Of a stretch of DNA of 54,002 nucleotides, positions 51,876-54,002 are shown piece after piece. Numbering within the stretch: the first letter of the stretch is position 1; the number at the start of each line of letters is the position of its first letter. Source of the DNA: Hydrocarboniphaga daqingensis (GTDB taxonomy: Bacteria > Pseudomonadota > Gammaproteobacteria > Nevskiales > Nevskiaceae). Where the stretch lies: NCBI RefSeq assembly GCF_900129825.1, contig NZ_FQWZ01000003.1:1-54002 (forward strand). The letters are read 5' to 3'. A program made the translations under genes and the position numbers. The notes below the pieces were generated by a model. The model made no database searches, was not told the origin of the DNA, and worked only from the letters and a program-made list of their open reading frames with translations.

Positions 51876-52283
51876 ATGAACACCACCACCGAGCAACTGC
51901 TGCAGACCTACTACGCGCGCTTCAACGCGCAGGACTGGGACGGCTTTCTGAGCTTGCTCAGCGACGACGTCGTCCACGACATCAACCAGGGCGGCCGCGA
52001 GATCGGCCGCGAGGCGTTCCGCGCGTTCCTGCAGCGGATGGACCGCAGCTACAGCGAGCAGATCGTCGACGTGTCGATCACCACCAACGCCGACGGATCG
52101 CGCGCAGCAGCGGAATTCGTCGTGCTCGGCACCTACAAGGCCACCGACGACGGTCTGCCGCCGGCCACCGGCCAGACCTACCGCTTGCCGGCCGGCGCGT
52201 TCTTCGAAATCCGCAATGGCCAGGTGGCGCGGATCAGCAACTACTACAACCTGCAGGACTGGCTGCGGCAGGTGGGCGCGTAG
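51876..52283 (+). CDS. NTF2-like / ketosteroid-isomerase-related protein
   Basis: The 135-residue product has the NTF2-like cone fold pattern: YYARFNAQDWDGFLSLLSDDVVHDINQGG at the N-terminus and FFEIRNGQVARISNYYNLQDWL at the C-terminus. No catalytic set could be assigned. It lies 13 bases after frmA and directly abuts the GNAT gene, so it belongs to the same transcript. Confidence 0.8.
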   Translation: MNTTTEQLLQTYYARFNAQDWDGFLSLLSDDVVHDINQGGREIGREAFRAFLQRMDRSYSEQIVDVSITTNADGSRAAAEFVVLGTYKATDDGLPPATGQTYRLPAGAFFEIRNGQVARISNYYNLQDWLRQVGA

Positions 52284-52883
52284 ATGCAGGGCTTGCGGCT
52301 GCAGCGGCTCGGTGGCGAGGCGATCGCAACGCAGATCGACGCGCTGGCCGCGCTGCGCATCCGCGTGTTCCGCGACTGGCCGTATCTGTACGAAGGCACC
52401 GCCGAGTACGAAGCGCAGTACCTGCAAGCCTATGTGCAGTGTCCGCGCAGCTTGGCAGTGCTGGTTTGGGATGGTGACCAGTGCGTCGGTGCCTCGACCT
52501 GTCTGCCGCTGGCCGATGCGCCCGACGACATGCAGCAGCCTTTCGTCGACCAGCAGATGGACCGCTCGCGGATCGACTACTTCGGCGAATCGGTGCTGCT
52601 GCCGGCGTATCGCGGCCGTGGCATTGGCGTGGCTTTTTTTACCGAACGTGAAGCGCACGCGCGACTGCATGGGCTGACTTTGTGTGCGTTCTGCGCGGTC
52701 GAGCGTGCGGCCGATGATCCGCGGCGTCCGCCCGGCTATGCCGGCAACGACGCGTTCTGGGCGCGACGCGGCTATCAGCGGCTGCCGGCGATGCAGACGA
52801 AGTTCTCGTGGCCCGACATTGGCCAGACCCAATCCACGGCCAAGACGATGACGTTCTGGTCGCGCGAGTTGCCGCCGTCATGA
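52284..52883 (+). CDS. GNAT-family N-acetyltransferase
   Basis: The 199-residue product has the acetyl-CoA binding motif A, LLPAYRGRGIGVAFF (about 109-123), after an LAVLVWDGDQCVGAS strand. The ATG follows the previous stop with no gap. The acceptor is unknown. The gene overlaps the nitrilase-family gene by four bases (ATGA), and in some bacteria GNAT and nitrilase domains occur fused in one protein. Confidence 0.83.
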   Translation: MQGLRLQRLGGEAIATQIDALAALRIRVFRDWPYLYEGTAEYEAQYLQAYVQCPRSLAVLVWDGDQCVGASTCLPLADAPDDMQQPFVDQQMDRSRIDYFGESVLLPAYRGRGIGVAFFTEREAHARLHGLTLCAFCAVERAADDPRRPPGYAGNDAFWARRGYQRLPAMQTKFSWPDIGQTQSTAKTMTFWSRELPPS

Positions 52884-53752
52884 GCACCGCGCTGCGGCGC
52901 TACACGGTGGCCACGGCTGCGTATCCGGTGGCGACGCCGCGGCACTGGGCCGATGTGCAAGCCACGCTGACGCAGTGGGTCGCCGAGGCCGCCGCACAGG
53001 GCGCACGTCTGCTGGTGTTTCCCGAATACGCATCGATGTCGCTGGCCGCCTTGCTCGGCGAGCCGCTGCGCAGTGATCTACACGGCCAGCTCGACGCGCT
53101 GCAGCGCTATCGCGACGACTACCTGGCGCTGCACTGCGAGTTGGCGCAGCGCCACGCCGTGCATCTGCTGGCCGGCAGCTTTCCGTGGCGGCTTGACGAT
53201 GGACGCTACTGCAATCGTGCGTGGTTCTGCTATCCCGATGGCCGCACTGCATACCAGGACAAGCAGATCATGACCCGCTTCGAGCGCGAGGTCTGGCACA
53301 TCGACCGAGGCGAGCCGCTGCGCGTGTTCGACACCGAACTGGGCTGTATTGGCGTGGCGATCTGCTACGACTCGGAGTTTCCGCTGCTGGTGCGTCAGCA
53401 GGTCGAGCAGGGCGCCGAGCTGCTGTTGGTGCCGTCATGCACCGACGCGGCGGCCGGCTATCACCGCGTCCGCGTCGCGGCAGCGGCGCGCGCGCTCGAA
53501 TCGCAGTGCTACGTGCTGCTGTCGCCGCTGGTGGGCACGCTCGATTGGTCGCCGGCCGTCGACGTCAATGTCGGGGCCGCTGGCGTCTACGGGCCACCGG
53601 ATCGCGGCTTTCCTGATGACGGCATCGTCGCCGCCGGCACGCTCGACCAGCCCGGCTGGGTCTATGCGACCGTCGATCTGGAGCGCGTGCGCCAGGTGCG
53701 CGCCGACGGCCAAGTGCTGAACCATCGGCACTGGCCCGAGCAGGGCATTTAA
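52880..53752 (+). CDS. Carbon-nitrogen hydrolase (nitrilase superfamily)
   Basis: The 290-residue product has the nitrilase-superfamily triad: Glu49 in VFPEYASM, Lys128 in YQDKQIM and Cys162 in AICYDSEFP. Such enzymes hydrolyse amides or nitriles through a thioester. The second block, KQIMTRFEREVWHIDRGE, is unlike omega-amidase (Nit2) or biotinidase-type members. The start overlaps the GNAT stop; longer readings lie in that gene. The three-gene set suggests an acylation/deacylation or amine-damage role that cannot be named. Confidence 0.85.
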   Translation: MSTALRRYTVATAAYPVATPRHWADVQATLTQWVAEAAAQGARLLVFPEYASMSLAALLGEPLRSDLHGQLDALQRYRDDYLALHCELAQRHAVHLLAGSFPWRLDDGRYCNRAWFCYPDGRTAYQDKQIMTRFEREVWHIDRGEPLRVFDTELGCIGVAICYDSEFPLLVRQQVEQGAELLLVPSCTDAAAGYHRVRVAAAARALESQCYVLLSPLVGTLDWSPAVDVNVGAAGVYGPPDRGFPDDGIVAAGTLDQPGWVYATVDLERVRQVRADGQVLNHRHWPEQGI

Positions 53753-53783
53753 CTCCTGCCCCGCCCGTCCCACGGCCGCCCCC

Positions 53784-53986
53784 GCTTGCCTCTCCCCCCG
53801 GGTGAGGGCGTCTGAGTATCGAACTCAGTCTGAGCCCCCAACGCCCTCGCCCCTGGCCCCTCTCCCGGAGGGAGAGGGGAAACTGGCGCCTGATTGCCCA
53901 TTCCCGCCTGTTCCATGAGCAGCCCCAAGCTTGCCTCTCCCCCCGGGAGAGGCCGGCGCGCAGCGCGCGCCGGGTGAGGGCGTCTG
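53784..53986. repeat. Hairpin-rich intergenic repeat (REP-like)
   Basis: GCTTGCCTCTCCCCCCGGG occurs at 53784-53802 and again at 53929-53947. In the first copy it runs straight into TGAGGGCGTCTG; in the second this is reached at 53975 after an insert that holds a perfect 9-bp stem (53953-53961 with 53965-53973). Between the copies lies a perfect 10-bp stem (53857-53866 with 53870-53879, loop GGA). GC-rich extragenic elements of this form are repeated in many Xanthomonadales-like genomes. No gene is present; the ORF across it is low-complexity. Confidence 0.75.
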
Positions 53987-54002
53987 CGGAATGAGCCATG
54001 TG

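Noticed and set aside
53565-53999. 144-codon minus-strand open frame at the window end
   Set aside because: It translates the GC-rich repeat (Ser/Arg/Gly-rich text) and is a common artefact of such elements.

Overview
The window is 54 kb of high-GC DNA from a gammaproteobacterium, probably of the Lysobacterales/Xanthomonadales-Nevskiales type. This rests on an E. coli-like S10-spc-alpha ribosomal order with no infA, adk or map between secY and rpsM, a zinc-type rpmJ, a TtpC-type TonB energising operon, a TreS-maltokinase fusion beside a long GlgE, and GC-rich hairpin repeats. The taxon is inferred from gene order and protein style only. No tRNA, rRNA, CRISPR array, insertion sequence, integrase or phage gene was seen.

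Region 1 (1-14498): the 3' end of tuf, then rpsJ to rplQ, all on the plus strand and nearly without gaps: the S10 operon (rpsJ-rpsQ), the spc operon (rplN-rpmJ, with secY) and the alpha operon (rpsM-rplQ, with rpoA). Hairpins follow tuf, rpmJ, rpsD and rplQ. Good sigma-70-like promoters lie at the tuf/rpsJ and rpmJ/rpsM junctions. The rplX-rplE gap holds a structured element where S8 represses the spc operon in E. coli.

Region 2 (14499-30248): the most unusual part. A TonB-dependent receptor with 12 cysteines in six close pairs is followed by four genes for cytoplasmic-looking TPR fusion enzymes: two TPR-sulfotransferases on the plus strand, a TPR-2OG-Fe(II) oxygenase and a TPR-AspH-type beta-hydroxylase on the minus strand. 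Next comes an operon for a seven-gene energising module: DUF3450 protein, TtpC-like long ExbB, ExbB, two ExbD, TonB and a periplasmic TPR protein. Together these look like a receptor, its motor and a set of modifying enzymes whose substrate is unknown.

Region 3 (30249-41653): an EamA-type transporter, an OppABCD-like peptide importer with one ATPase only, a secreted LpqC/PHB-depolymerase-type esterase, uvrA divergent from ssb with no visible LexA box, and a patatin-like phospholipase.

Region 4 (41654-54002): glgE and treS-mak form a two-gene operon that turns trehalose into alpha-glucan through maltose 1-phosphate. The GlgE carries an extra degenerate amylase-like half. An SDR and an isovaleryl-CoA-dehydrogenase-type enzyme are translationally coupled on the minus strand. 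Divergent from them is a glutathione-dependent formaldehyde dehydrogenase gene followed by a tight NTF2-like/GNAT/nitrilase-family trio. The window ends in a hairpin-rich intergenic repeat.
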